NCBI GenBank assembly: GCA_964522525.1
Contig: CAZFWG010000006.1
Span: 1-64,000 of the forward strand
Reading direction: 5' to 3'
DNA: 64,000 nt
From: CAYUYV01 sp964522525
Lineage (GTDB): Bacteria > Pseudomonadota > Alphaproteobacteria > JAJFIK01
Part shown: piece after piece, positions 51,746 to 61,800 of the stretch
How positions within the stretch are numbered: position 1 is the stretch's first letter
Layout: every line of letters starts with the position of its first letter
Position numbers and translations under genes: made by a program
The notes under the pieces: generated by a model
Told to the model about the DNA's origin: nothing
The model's input: only the letters and a program-made list of their open reading frames with translations
The model's database searches: none

Positions 51746-53072
51746 GGGCGGACCATTGGGGGGAAGACAGGAGACGATAATAGACCTGGGCCGCCTTGCG
51801 GGCGCTTTTTTCCCATGGGAACAGGCGCAAGATCCGTTCACGGCCTTCAACGGAGAGGCGATCGCGAAGTTCCGGGTCGTCGAGCAGGGTCGAAATCGCC
51901 TGCCCCAGCTTGGCGGGATCCTTCGGCGGCACGACGAGGCCGGCCTCGCCCACGACCTCCGGCAGGGAACCGCCCGAAGTCGAGACAAGGGGCACGCCGC
52001 AGGCCATGGCTTCACCGGCGGGGAAGCCGAAGCCTTCATAAACGGAGGGGCAGACGGCGATGGTGGCTTCCGCGTAAAGACGGACGATGTCCTCGAAACT
52101 CAGGTCCGAGACGAACTGAACCCGGTCCCGGATGCCGAGCTTGTCCAGCCGTTGGGCGGTCGCGCCCTCGCGCAGCTTGCCCACCACCATGAGTTCGAGA
52201 TCGGGATAGCGATCGAGCAGCTGATGATAGGCCTCGATCAAATAGATGAGCCCTTTGAGGGGCACATCCGCGCTCGCGGTGGTGATCAGGCGGTTCGGCC
52301 GACGGTTGATTTCGGGCAGGGGACGGAACAAAGTGCCGTCGACCCCGTGATAGACGAGTTCGAGACGCTCGGCCGGAATGTCAAAATCGCCGGCCACGTC
52401 CCGGCGGGTCGATTCCGAAACCACGATCAGGGGATCGAGCTGACGGGCCACCTTGATCTGCTTACCCAGAAAGGAATACCAGCGCTGAACCAAGAGACGC
52501 AGGCTCAGCGTATCGGCGGCATCCACGGAGATGCGCCGGTCGCGCGTGATGGGATGATGGATGGTGCCGACAATGGGAAGCCCCATGGCACGCAGGTGTA
52601 AAAGCCCCGTACACAGAGTCTGGTTGTCGTGTACGATGTCATAGTCGCGAAGATGATCGCGCATATAGGCGACCATCCGCATGCCAAAGGTTGTCGGCTC
52701 GGCGAAGGCGCCCGTGATGTGGGAGAGATATTCAAAGAAGTCCACGGCGTTGGTCATGGCCCGTTGGGGCATGGCGGGCAGGCCCAGAAACACTTTGGGC
52801 TTGGCATAGAGATCAAGGCTGTCGAGCTTGATCAGCCCCACGCGTTCGTCCAACTCCGGATAGGGTGGACCTGAAATCACGTCCACCTGGTGGCCGATCT
52901 CGACCAGGGCGCGTGTCATAAAATTGAGATATACACCCTGACCACCGGTATGCTTATGGGACCGGTAGCTGGGGATCAGGATACGGAGGGGCCGGTCCAA
53001 GCCTCCATCGGATGGCCGGAACGCGTCTCGCGGCGTGTACGGATTGTCAACGCGATAACTCGCTGCAGACAT
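51711..53072 (-). CDS. Family 4 glycosyltransferase
   Basis: A 453-residue GT-B enzyme. The N-terminal domain has SYRSHKHTGGQGVYLNFMTR (donor/acceptor loop) and IVHDNQTL; the C-terminal domain has VYHGVDGTLFRPL and the E-x7-E motif in VYEGFGFPAGEAMACGVPLV. ATG 53072 with a G-rich ribosome binding site. It heads an operon with the methyltransferase and the alpha/alpha-toroid protein; the three together suggest synthesis and methylation of a glycan or glycolipid. Confidence 0.88.
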   Translation of the reverse strand: MSAASYRVDNPYTPRDAFRPSDGGLDRPLRILIPSYRSHKHTGGQGVYLNFMTRALVEIGHQVDVISGPPYPELDERVGLIKLDSLDLYAKPKVFLGLPAMPQRAMTNAVDFFEYLSHITGAFAEPTTFGMRMVAYMRDHLRDYDIVHDNQTLCTGLLHLRAMGLPIVGTIHHPITRDRRISVDAADTLSLRLLVQRWYSFLGKQIKVARQLDPLIVVSESTRRDVAGDFDIPAERLELVYHGVDGTLFRPLPEINRRPNRLITTASADVPLKGLIYLIEAYHQLLDRYPDLELMVVGKLREGATAQRLDKLGIRDRVQFVSDLSFEDIVRLYAEATIAVCPSVYEGFGFPAGEAMACGVPLVSTSGGSLPEVVGEAGLVVPPKDPAKLGQAISTLLDDPELRDRLSVEGRERILRLFPWEKSARKAAQVYYRLLSSPQWSAHAHRRPENSPA

Positions 53073-53350
53073 GCAAAAACCCCCGCGCTCGCCAGTCCCG
53101 CGAGCCACACACATCTAGCCATCAACAACGCCAAGGGCGCATGTTCTGATCCGGCATGTTGTCTTTGGTTCATGGTGTGGACTGGGGTCGAGCGGTCCCC
53201 CTTTCCTGATCCAATGTCATAATACGTTCGCAAAAGGATCGCAACCATTCACCGCTTAGTCGGGGAAGTGCGCGGCACGCGTGCATATGCGGAGGGGTGC
53301 CCACTGACGCGCGGTCCGGTCTGGGGATGGTGTGGATAAGTGTTCGACCT
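53073..53350. other. Promoter region of the GT4 operon
   Basis: About 280 bases between the GT4 start and the stop of the ABA4-like gene. No credible frame. It must carry the GT4 promoter, but I cannot single out hexamers with confidence. Confidence 0.4.
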
Positions 53351-53800
53351 TTAGGTCTGTTCGTCGAGGCTGGAGCCACCTTTACCCAAAATCATCCGTA
53401 GAATGAGATAGAGAAAAAGACCGACGGGTCCCAATAAAAATGTCAGAAGAAGACAGGGGATGAGCAGCCAATGGGGAAAGCCGCGACGTTTTGCGTCCCG
53501 TGCTTCCCAGGCGCCCACGAAGAGGTCAAACACCAGATAGTGGACCCAGCCCGCCAGGACCGCTGATGGCACCGTGAAGAGCGCCATCACGCCCTCGAGA
53601 GAGGAAAAGCCCGCGCCCTCCGGCGCCGCCGTGAACGCGCCTGACGCAATGAGCGCGATATAGGTCGCGCCCAGGATCAAGGGGGCGACGATCGAATGGA
53701 CCACGCGATGTGTGACGCGCCATCCCGGGGCGATGATGAGCAACGCCCAGAAGGGCACGACGAAAAGATTCGCGATGGAGAAAATCTGGGCGGCGGTCAC
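53351..53800 (-). CDS. ABA4-like (DUF4281) membrane protein
   Basis: A 149-residue protein with four or five helices, starting at GTG 53800 with GGGAGA upstream: MTAAQIFSIANLFVVPFWAL, then SSLEGVMALFTVPSAVLAGW, HYLVFDLFVGAWEARDAKRR and LLGPVGLFLYLILR. These match the ABA4 family; the plant member is needed for neoxanthin synthesis. Bacterial members are uncharacterised. It lies 20 bases after the hydrolase and should be co-transcribed. Confidence 0.75.
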   Translation of the reverse strand: MTAAQIFSIANLFVVPFWALLIIAPGWRVTHRVVHSIVAPLILGATYIALIASGAFTAAPEGAGFSSLEGVMALFTVPSAVLAGWVHYLVFDLFVGAWEARDAKRRGFPHWLLIPCLLLTFLLGPVGLFLYLILRMILGKGGSSLDEQT

Positions 53801-53820
53801 GAAGGTCTCCCGGGTCCTGG

Positions 53821-54825
53821 TCAGGTCGTTGAATGGCGGGGCTGAGCGAACCGGCGATCGAGCCAATCGATCAGTAGGCGGTTGAGTTCCGCGGGCCGTT
53901 CGGCTTGGGTCCAGTGCCCGCACCCTTCAAGCAGATGCAGCTCCACATCGGGCACATATTTGGCGATGCCCTCGGCCATGGAAGGCGGCAGGGCGTGGTC
54001 CTTTTCCGCCACCACCATGAGGGCCGGCATGGATACATGCTGGGTCAGCCCTTCGGCGAGGCGCCAGTTGCGGGAAAAATTGCGGTACCAACTCACGGGC
54101 CCGAAAAAGCCGGACCGCTCGAAAGCCCCGGTGTAGATCCCGCGCTCGGCATCCGAAAACAAGGGCAGGCCGGACCAGGTCTCTTCCGGCGCCTCGAAGG
54201 AGCCGCGGAAATCGAGATTGGGGCTCGACTCGACCGAGACGTCTTCCTGCCTGAGCGCGGGATCGGGCCGGCGCATGAAGAAGCGCATGGAACGGTCCAC
54301 GTCCTTTTCGAGCAAGACCTCGGGCTCCTCCGCTTTCTGGAAAAAGACGATGTAGAAATCCTCGCCCAGGGCCGCGCGCATCCGCTCGATCGGGTCGTCC
54401 CGGAGACGGGGAATGAACGGCGTGTTGACGCCGACAACACCGGCCACCCTGTCCGCATGCATGAGCGGCATCTGCCAGACCACGAGCCCGCCCCAGTCAT
54501 GGCCAACAAAGATGCCCTTCTCCCGGCCGGTCGCGTCCAGGAGCCCAACCAGATCGCCGGTCAGTTGGGCCATATCATAGGCCTCGACCTGGCCCGGCGC
54601 CTCGCTCCAGCCGTAGCCGCGCTGGTCGGGAGCCATTACCCGGTAGCCGGCCTCGGCCAGCGCCTTGACCTGGGCATGCCAGGAATAGGCGATTTCGGGG
54701 AAGCCGTGGGCCAGAATGACGACGGGACCGTCTTCGGGACCCGCTTCAAAAACCGCGAGGCGCACGCCATTCACTTCGCGCAGGGTCGGCGGCGGCATGT
54801 CTGGGTAGCCCGGTGTTTGCCCCAT
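53821..54825 (-). CDS. Epoxide-hydrolase-like alpha/beta hydrolase
   Basis: A 334-residue protein: VILAHGFPEIAYSWHAQVKA (oxyanion HGxP), APDQRGYGWSEAPG, the nucleophile Asp in FVGHDWGGLVVWQ and the His in LEGCGHWTQAERP. An Asp nucleophile with HGFPE fits soluble epoxide hydrolases or haloacetate dehalogenases. The conserved cap Tyr residues of epoxide hydrolases seem partly present (IYTGAFERSGF). ATG 54825 with GGGAGGA upstream. Pairing with an ABA4-like gene is suggestive of isoprenoid epoxide chemistry (inference). Confidence 0.82.
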   Translation of the reverse strand: MGQTPGYPDMPPPTLREVNGVRLAVFEAGPEDGPVVILAHGFPEIAYSWHAQVKALAEAGYRVMAPDQRGYGWSEAPGQVEAYDMAQLTGDLVGLLDATGREKGIFVGHDWGGLVVWQMPLMHADRVAGVVGVNTPFIPRLRDDPIERMRAALGEDFYIVFFQKAEEPEVLLEKDVDRSMRFFMRRPDPALRQEDVSVESSPNLDFRGSFEAPEETWSGLPLFSDAERGIYTGAFERSGFFGPVSWYRNFSRNWRLAEGLTQHVSMPALMVVAEKDHALPPSMAEGIAKYVPDVELHLLEGCGHWTQAERPAELNRLLIDWLDRRFAQPRHSTT

Positions 54826-54898
54826 GGGATCCTCCCTTTTTGCGGCCGGCAAAGAAGGCTAGCATTGCGGACAAAGCACTGTCGCGGGAGAAAATGCC

Positions 54899-55306
54899 AT
54901 GACACAGGCGGTCCATCCGTCCGACAATCTCGGTCCCTTTATGGGTCCAGGGCCCGATGCCCAGTGCCACGCCCATCTCGCAAATGGGGAATTCCGCATC
55001 CAGCAATGCCGCGATTGTGGTGCCTATCAGTTTTTCCCCCGCATGTTGTGCAAGGCCTGTGGCAGCCCGAATCTCACCTTCGTCAAGGCCGAAGGAACGG
55101 GCACGGTCTATTCCTTCACGACCATTCGCAACAAGCCGGAAGCCGGCGGCCCCCAGAACTTTTCCATCATTGAGCTGACGGAAGGCCCGCGCCTCTTTTC
55201 CCGGGTCGAGCAGATCGATCCGGAGGCGGTCCATATCGGCATGGCCGTGCGCGCCCGCATCGTAGCGGGCGAGGATCAGCCCTTTGTGGTTTTCGATCCC
55301 GCCTAG
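54899..55306 (+). CDS. Zn-ribbon/OB-fold (DUF35) protein
   Basis: A 135-residue protein. A rubredoxin-like zinc ribbon CRDCGAYQFFPRMLCKACGS precedes an OB fold (GTGTVYSFTTIRNK, GMAVRARIV). These act as acyl-CoA-binding partners of thiolase-like enzymes, and such a thiolase lies two genes downstream. GGGAG lies nine bases before the ATG. Confidence 0.85.
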   Translation: MTQAVHPSDNLGPFMGPGPDAQCHAHLANGEFRIQQCRDCGAYQFFPRMLCKACGSPNLTFVKAEGTGTVYSFTTIRNKPEAGGPQNFSIIELTEGPRLFSRVEQIDPEAVHIGMAVRARIVAGEDQPFVVFDPA

Positions 55307-55483
55307 TGGAGCGGGTTTGACATCTGAGCACCCCTTGCGGTGGGCCCTGAACACGGATGTCAAAGTCAACACGTTCCACAAGAACGATAACGTGCCAAGG
55401 GTTCTTGAGCGTCCGACATTTGCTGATGAGCAAGCCGCTGGTGGGATGCAGATGTTGGAGCCGGACCGCGAGGAGAAAACGCC

Positions 55484-56101
55484 ATGCCAGGGGCCACGTT
55501 CCACTTCAAGCCAACCATGCCGCCGCCGGCTCTGGCGGGTATTGCGGCCGCGACAAGGCGGATCGCTTTCGATGCGGCGAGCGAGGAGCGCACGGGCCAG
55601 CTTTTGATGACCCTGGCGGCCACGAAGCCGGGCGGGCACTTCCTCGAACTCGGGACCGGCACCGGCGTTTCGGCCGCCTGGTTGCTCGCAGGCATGGACC
55701 AGGCCTCCCGTCTTCATTCGGTCGATACGGACGCCGATGTGCAAGCGGTGGCCAAGCGCGCCCTGGCCGGTGATCCCCGGATCACGTTTCACTTGTGCGA
55801 TGGCGCGACCTTTATCGCGGAGGCGGCGCCCGGCTCCTTTGATCTGATCTTTGCCGATGCGTGGCCCGGAAAGTTTTCAGATCTTGAGAGCGCGCTTGTG
55901 CTTTTGAAACCGGGCGGGATCTATCTGGTCGATGACCTGTTGCCCCAGGCGAATTGGCCCGCCAATCATCAGTCCCGGGTGGATGAATTCACGGCCCGGC
56001 TTGAGGCCATGGAGGGCCTTGCGATCACGCGTCTGGATTGGGCCAGCGGTTTGATCCTGGCCGTCAGGACAGGGACAATAGACAAGGCAGGGAAGGGATG
56101 A
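55484..56101 (+). CDS. Class I SAM O-methyltransferase-like protein
   Basis: A 205-residue protein: FLELGTGTGVSAAWLLAG SAM loop, LHSVDTDADVQAVAKRAL and FDLIFADAWPGKFSDLE, with GGIYLVDDLLPQANWP resembling catechol-type O-methyltransferases. ATG 55484 behind AGGAGAAAA. Its TGA overlaps the thiolase ATG (ATGA), so the enzymes are translationally coupled. Confidence 0.82.
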   Translation: MPGATFHFKPTMPPPALAGIAAATRRIAFDAASEERTGQLLMTLAATKPGGHFLELGTGTGVSAAWLLAGMDQASRLHSVDTDADVQAVAKRALAGDPRITFHLCDGATFIAEAAPGSFDLIFADAWPGKFSDLESALVLLKPGGIYLVDDLLPQANWPANHQSRVDEFTARLEAMEGLAITRLDWASGLILAVRTGTIDKAGKG

Positions 56102-57276
56102 CAGGCATGCACTCACTGCGTGGCAAGGCCGCCATTGTCGGCATCGGATTGGGCGGGTTCGCGCCCGATGGACGGATCGGCGAGGCCAAGGAGCGGACCG
56201 AATTCGAGATCCTGGGCGAGGCGGTCCACAACGCCTTGAGCGATGCGGGCCTTACCCTGAAGGATGTGGACGGACTGTTCGCGGCCTCCATGATGTCCGC
56301 CGTCCCGGCCCTGGTGGTCGGCGAATATCTGGGGCTGAGCCCCAAGATCGTCGACGGCACCAATCTGGGCGGTTCCTCCTTCATGAACCATCTTCAATGG
56401 GCGGCTCTGGCGCTCGATGCCGGTCTGTGCGAGGTGGCCCTTGTCTGTTACGGCTCCAATCAGCGCACCCGCGTGGGAGGGCGCGGCGCCCAACGGCCCG
56501 AGACACCCTGGTGGGTGGCGCCCTATCGTCCGCGCCCGCCCATTTCCGGCTATGCCCTGAGTGCCAACCGGCACATGCATGAATATGGCACGACCTCGGA
56601 ACAATTGGCGGAAGTCGCCGTTGCGGCGCGCGCCTGGGCGGGCCTTAATCCGGAGGCCTTCATGCGGGATCCGCTGACGGTCGAGGATGTGCTCTCCTCC
56701 CGGATGATCGCCGATCCCTTGCATCTTCTGGATTGTTGCCTGGTGACCGATGGGGGCGGGGCGGCGGTTCTCGTCCGGGCCGACCGCGCCAAGGATTTCC
56801 CGCAACCGCCGGCCTATGTGCTGGGTGTGGCGGCCGCCCAGGACCACATGCAGGTCTCCGAAATGCCCGATCTCACCGTGACGGCGGCGGCTCAGTCGGG
56901 TCCGCGCGCCTTTGCCATGGCGGGAGTGGGGCCGGAGGATGTGGATGTCGTGATGCTCTATGATGCGTTCACGATCAATACCATCCTGTTTCTGGAGGAT
57001 CTCGGCTTTTGCCCAAAGGGCGAGGGCGGACGGTTTGTCGAGAACGGGACGATCGCACCGGGCGGCAAGCTGGCCGTCAACACCAATGGAGGCGGGCTGT
57101 CCTGCGTCCATCCCGGCATGTATGGCATGTTCTGCCTGATCGAGGCGGTGCGGCAGTTGAGGGGCGCTTGCGGTGTGCGCCAGGTGCCGAGCGCCCAGCT
57201 TGCCGTCGCCCACGGCAATGGGGGACAGCTTTCAAGTCAGGTGACCGCGGTTCTGGGAACCGGCGCAGCCTTGTGA
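56098..57276 (+). CDS. Thiolase-like / lipid-transfer acetyl-CoA acetyltransferase
   Basis: About 392 residues of the SCP-x thiolase type: AAIVGIGLGGFAPDGRI, LFAASMMSAVPALVVGEYLG, MLYDAFTINTILFLEDLGF, and VNTNGGGLSCVHPGMYG with the Cys-His pair, then VAHGNGGQLSSQ. The N-terminal nucleophile Cys of true thiolases is not obvious (SSFMN region), which fits non-condensing partners of DUF35 proteins in steroid or lipid side-chain retro-aldol steps. Such use here is inference. Confidence 0.83.
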   Translation: MTGMHSLRGKAAIVGIGLGGFAPDGRIGEAKERTEFEILGEAVHNALSDAGLTLKDVDGLFAASMMSAVPALVVGEYLGLSPKIVDGTNLGGSSFMNHLQWAALALDAGLCEVALVCYGSNQRTRVGGRGAQRPETPWWVAPYRPRPPISGYALSANRHMHEYGTTSEQLAEVAVAARAWAGLNPEAFMRDPLTVEDVLSSRMIADPLHLLDCCLVTDGGGAAVLVRADRAKDFPQPPAYVLGVAAAQDHMQVSEMPDLTVTAAAQSGPRAFAMAGVGPEDVDVVMLYDAFTINTILFLEDLGFCPKGEGGRFVENGTIAPGGKLAVNTNGGGLSCVHPGMYGMFCLIEAVRQLRGACGVRQVPSAQLAVAHGNGGQLSSQVTAVLGTGAAL

Positions 57277-57316
57277 CTTTGACGGACCGTTGAGCGGCGC
57301 AACAGGAGCGATAACC

Positions 57317-58420
57317 ATGCTGACCAAAGCGGATGACTTTCCGATCCATCAATTGCCCGAACCCATCGCCACGGCGGGCAGTGACCGGAATTTCTATGAT
57401 CGGTATTTCTTCAACGGTTACCTGAAGGACGGGAGCGGCTTTTTTGCCTGCGCCTTGGGCGTCTATCCGCATCTCAACATCATGGACGGTGCCTTCAGCA
57501 TCGTGAAAGATGGCGTTCAACGGAATCTCCGGGTCAGCAAGGTGCTCCACTCCGAACGTCTCGATACGGTGATCGGGCCCTTGACCATCGAGGTCGTCGA
57601 ACCGCTCCGTCGGCTGCGCATTCAGGTCGAGGCCCCGGAGCAGGGCATCCGGGCCGATGTGACCTTCACCGGCCGCCATTTTCCCATTGAGGAGCCCCGC
57701 TTCACCCACCGCCAGGGACCGCGTCTTCTTCTTGACTACACGCGGCTGACCCAGAATGGTCATTATGACGGGTTCGTCGAATTTGACGGTCAGAAACTCC
57801 TGTTCGAGGCAGAGAACAATTGGGGCACCCGGGATCGGTCCTGGGGCGTGCGCCCCATCGGGGCAAGCGATCCCCAGCCCGTGGCGCCGCCGCCGCTGCC
57901 CCAATTCTACTGGCTGTGGTCGCCCCTCAATTTCGATGACATGGCGGTTTTCTATCATTTGAATGCGGACCAGCACGGGACAGCATGGAACACCAAGGGT
58001 ATTCTGGCGCCTGCTGACGGATCACCCGAACAGGGCCAGCGGGAGGTCTCAAGCACCATTGCCTACAAGCCCGGAACGCGCCATGCCCAATCGGCCGTTC
58101 TGGAGTTTGCGGGTTTTGATGGCGTTGCCACCCGCATTCATCTGGCACCCCAATGGCAGTTCTCCATGAGCGGCATCGGCTATACCCATCCCGAATGGGG
58201 CCACGGCATGTATAAGGGCGAGCTTGCCGTTGGCTATGATGAATATGTTCACGGGGATATTCCGCCCATGGACATGCTGCATCTCCATGTCCAGGCCTTC
58301 TGTGTGGCCACCATGGAGCGGGGCGATGGCAGCCGCCGCCAAGGCGCGGGCGTCCTGGAGCAGCTCGTGATCGGTCCTTACGCGCCCGCAGGCTTCACGG
58401 ATCTTCTCGACGGGGCGTAG
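57317..58420 (+). CDS. Large beta-rich protein of the DUF7064/7065 type
   Basis: A 367-residue soluble protein with ATG 57317 after AGGAG. GFFACALGVYPHLNIMDGAF, NWGTRDRSWGVRPIG and FYWLWSPLNFDDMAVFYH recall the lipocalin-like pairs of hydroxyneurosporene-synthase/DUF7065 proteins. Function unknown; the family is often found with lipid- or terpenoid-degradation genes. It follows the thiolase by 40 bases. Confidence 0.65.
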   Translation: MLTKADDFPIHQLPEPIATAGSDRNFYDRYFFNGYLKDGSGFFACALGVYPHLNIMDGAFSIVKDGVQRNLRVSKVLHSERLDTVIGPLTIEVVEPLRRLRIQVEAPEQGIRADVTFTGRHFPIEEPRFTHRQGPRLLLDYTRLTQNGHYDGFVEFDGQKLLFEAENNWGTRDRSWGVRPIGASDPQPVAPPPLPQFYWLWSPLNFDDMAVFYHLNADQHGTAWNTKGILAPADGSPEQGQREVSSTIAYKPGTRHAQSAVLEFAGFDGVATRIHLAPQWQFSMSGIGYTHPEWGHGMYKGELAVGYDEYVHGDIPPMDMLHLHVQAFCVATMERGDGSRRQGAGVLEQLVIGPYAPAGFTDLLDGA

Positions 58421-58445
58421 AGAAACCTGCCTTTGTTATGGCCCT

Positions 58446-58871
58446 TTAGACCGATCGGCCAAGCCGCCAACCGGTGAGCGCGAGGGCCAGCCAACCGGCG
58501 ATGAAGCAAAGGCCGCCCACGGGTGTCAGCAGCACGAGGGCGCGGGATCCCGTCAGTCCCAGGACATAGAGGGATCCGCTGAACAGGATGATCCCCACCA
58601 GGAACAGGCGGCCGGGCCACCGGGCGCGGTCCTTGTCGAAGGCGGCAAGGCCGGCGACCCCGAACAGCGCCAGACTGTGGATCAGATGATAGAGCGCGCC
58701 CGTCTTGTAGGCAGCGAGGGCGGCCGGCTCCGCCACGCGTTCCAGACCATGGGCGCCAAAGGCGCCGAACCCCACGGCAAGCGCGCCGCTGAGGCCGGCA
58801 ACGAAAAGCCAGCCGCCCAGGTTGGGCTCATGCGGGACGTGCCTGTTCGTGTCCATCATCGCCATCGCCAT
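58446..58871 (-). CDS. DUF423 membrane protein
   Basis: A 141-residue protein with four helices: GLSGALAVGFGAFGAHGLER is the signature of the family, followed by YHLIHSLALFGVA and ALVLLTPVGGLCFIAGWLAL. Function unknown. It overlaps the end of the RND gene by 44 bases; several ATG codons near 58856-58871 compete as start, and no ribosome binding site decides. Confidence 0.85.
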   Translation of the reverse strand: MAMAMMDTNRHVPHEPNLGGWLFVAGLSGALAVGFGAFGAHGLERVAEPAALAAYKTGALYHLIHSLALFGVAGLAAFDKDRARWPGRLFLVGIILFSGSLYVLGLTGSRALVLLTPVGGLCFIAGWLALALTGWRLGRSV

Positions 58872-61800
58872 TGAGGTTGCGGAAGGATGTCAGCCCGAAA
58901 TCCTCTACCATGGCATAGGTTGTCGGCACAACGAACAACACCAGAAGAGCCGTGGCCATCAGCCCGAAGGCGATCGAGATCACGAGCGGGATCAGGACCT
59001 GGGCCTGGAGGCTCGTTTCGCTCAAGATCGGCAGGAGCCCGGCCACGGTCGTCAGTGTGGTGAGGGCAATGGGCCGGAAGCGGTCCCGGGCGGCGGCAAT
59101 GACGGCATCCTCCACTTTCATCCCGGCCGAGCCGTGAAACTTGATGAAGGTCACGAGCAGGATCGAATTGTTCACGACGACGCCCGCAAGGCTCACGAAG
59201 CCCATCATCGACGGCATGGAGAGATCATAGCCCATGAGCAAATGGCCGATCACGACACCGACAAAGGCAAGCGGAATGATCGCCATGACGATCAGGGGTT
59301 CCTGGTAGGAGCGGAACTGAAAGCTCAGGATGATAAAGACACCGAAAAGTCCGAACAGGGCCGATTGCCCGAGGGACGCCAAGGTGGTGTTCGCTTCTGC
59401 CTGCTGACCTTCCACATTGAGGCGCACACTTGGGTGGCGTTCCAGAAAGCCCGGCAGAAATTCGGTCTCGAGGGCAGCAAGGATTTCATTGGCGTTGTTC
59501 TTGTCGAAGTCGACTTCCCCCTGAATGGTAACGGCCCGTTCCCGATCGATCCGATTGATCCGGGCCCGCCCCCTTCCGGTCTCGACCATGGCGATGGCCC
59601 CGAGGGGCACCTGGGCGCCGGTAGCACTGGTCACGGTAAAGACGTTCAAATCTCCGAGTGCATCCCGGTCCGCTTCGGCGACGCGCACGTCGATCTCGAA
59701 GGATTCGGATCCGACCTGGATCTCATCGGCCGTGACGCCGAAAAAGGCCGCCCGCAGTTGGCGCGCAATGGTCTCGGCGTCAAAGCCGAGCGACGACGCG
59801 CCCTCCCGGAGATGGATGCGCAGTTCGGGCTTGCCCGGTCGCAAGTCATCCCGCAGATCGTAGACGCCGTCGAAACCGGCAAGCCAGTTCTGCATGTCAA
59901 GGGAGGCGGCCTTCAAGGCTTCAAGATCATCGCCGACCAGTTCGAGATCGATGGGCAGGCCTGCAGGCCCGATTTGCAGGCGGCTGAAGGTCACCGCAAG
60001 GACATCCGCCACGTCGCCTGTCTCCTGGCGCCAACGGTTCAGGAAGTCATCGGCCGAAACATTCCGGATTTCGGCGCCGCGCATGTCCACAAAGATGCTG
60101 GCGACATGGGGGCCGGTCTCGAAACTCACCGAATTGAGGTTTGTCTGAACAAGCGTGTTGGTGACGAGCGAGGCCTGGCGCCGTTCATTCTGGCGCAAGG
60201 CCTCGTTCGTGCGCTCCAAGGCCTGAAGGACGCGGTCCACGACTTCATCCGTACGCGCCAGCGGTGTGCCCTGGGGCAGAAGGATGCGGGCGACGATGTT
60301 GTCACCGTCAAGATCGGGGAAGGCGCGGAACTTCAGGACACCGCTGGGCAACATGCCGAAGGTGAGGATCATCAAGGCAAGGACGGAACTCAGAAACAGA
60401 TAGCGGTTTGCCACCACGGTCTCAACGGCCGGGACGACCACGCCGTCCCTGAAGCCGATGAAGCTTTCCTCGAATGCCTGGCGTATACGGCCCGGTTTAT
60501 CCGGGTGCTGCATGGCGTGGTAGAGGTGATTGGGCAGGATGAAGAAGGCCTCGATCATGCTGACGGAGAGCACGATCAGGAGAACGATTGGCATGTCCCG
60601 CAGGATCTGCCCCAGGTCCCCTTCGAGAAAACCGAGGGGCAGGAAGATGAAGGCGGTGGTCGTGAATGATGACAGCACGCCGGGCAGGACCTGGCGGGTG
60701 CCTTCGACCGCCGCTTCCCGCGGAGAAAGCCCCCGATGACGCGCGGCCGCGATATTCTCGGCAATGACGATGGCATCATCCATCAAGAGGCCGACGGCGA
60801 CCAGAAGCCCGATCATGCTCAGCATGTTGAAGGTAATGCCGAGGACTCCCATGGCGAAGATGGCGCCGGCAAAGGAAACGGGGAGCCCCATCGCCACCCA
60901 GAAAGCGTAGCGCAGGGAAAAGAACAGCCACATGACCAGGAAGACAAGCACAAGCCCCATGGCGCCGTTTCCGAGGAGAAGCTGAAGGCGGTCCCGGACG
61001 ATGCTTGAGACATTCCGTGTCAGGGTCAAGGTGACATTGGCGGGTGCCCGGGCGTTCTCGACCTCCACAAAGGCCGCCACCGCGTCGACCACGTCGAGCG
61101 TGTCCTGGCTGCGGGTCTTGGTGACCTCGAGCAGGGCGGCCGGCTGACCGTTGAAGACCATGCGCTCTTCATCGAGTTCAAAACGGTCCGTAATCGTCGC
61201 GATGTCCCCAAGGCGCAACTCCGCACCGCTGTCGCTTGACACCACGATAAGGGATTCGAAGTCGGCGGCCGTGCGCCGTTCGTCCTGGAAGCGCAGCAGG
61301 ATGTCCCGGTCCGGCGTGAACAGCGTACCGCTCGGTAGATCAACACTCTGCCGGGAAATGGTGCCGGCGATATCGGACACGGAGAGGCCGAACTGGCGCA
61401 AGGTGTCGGCGGGGATCTCAATACGGATCTGACGTTCGGAGAAGCCTTGGACCTCGATCTGGCTCACCTCTCCGAGCCGTTGCAGACGGCGCTTCACATC
61501 CTCCGCATAGGCCTTGAGATCCGTCGGCGTCATGTCACCGGCGATGGCGATCGATGTCACCGGATCCGTTCGGCCGAGCTGACTGACAACGGGCTCTTCC
61601 ACATCGGCGGGGAAGTCGTTGATGGCGTCGATTTCCGCCTTGATATCCGTGAAGAAACGATCGAACGAGCCGGTGGCCGTGTTGAGTTCCATCACGGCCC
61701 GAGCGGAGTTTTCCCGGGCGTCGCATGTCATGCGTTTGAGATCCGTGACACCGTCGGCGGCATCCTCGATGCGCTGGCACAGGGCGTCTTCGACCTCCTC

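Noticed and set aside
58822..60669. 615-codon plus-strand frame opposite the RND gene
   Set aside because: It is the low-complexity mirror of a clear RND permease, rich in Asp, His, Gly and Gln as expected from an antisense frame.
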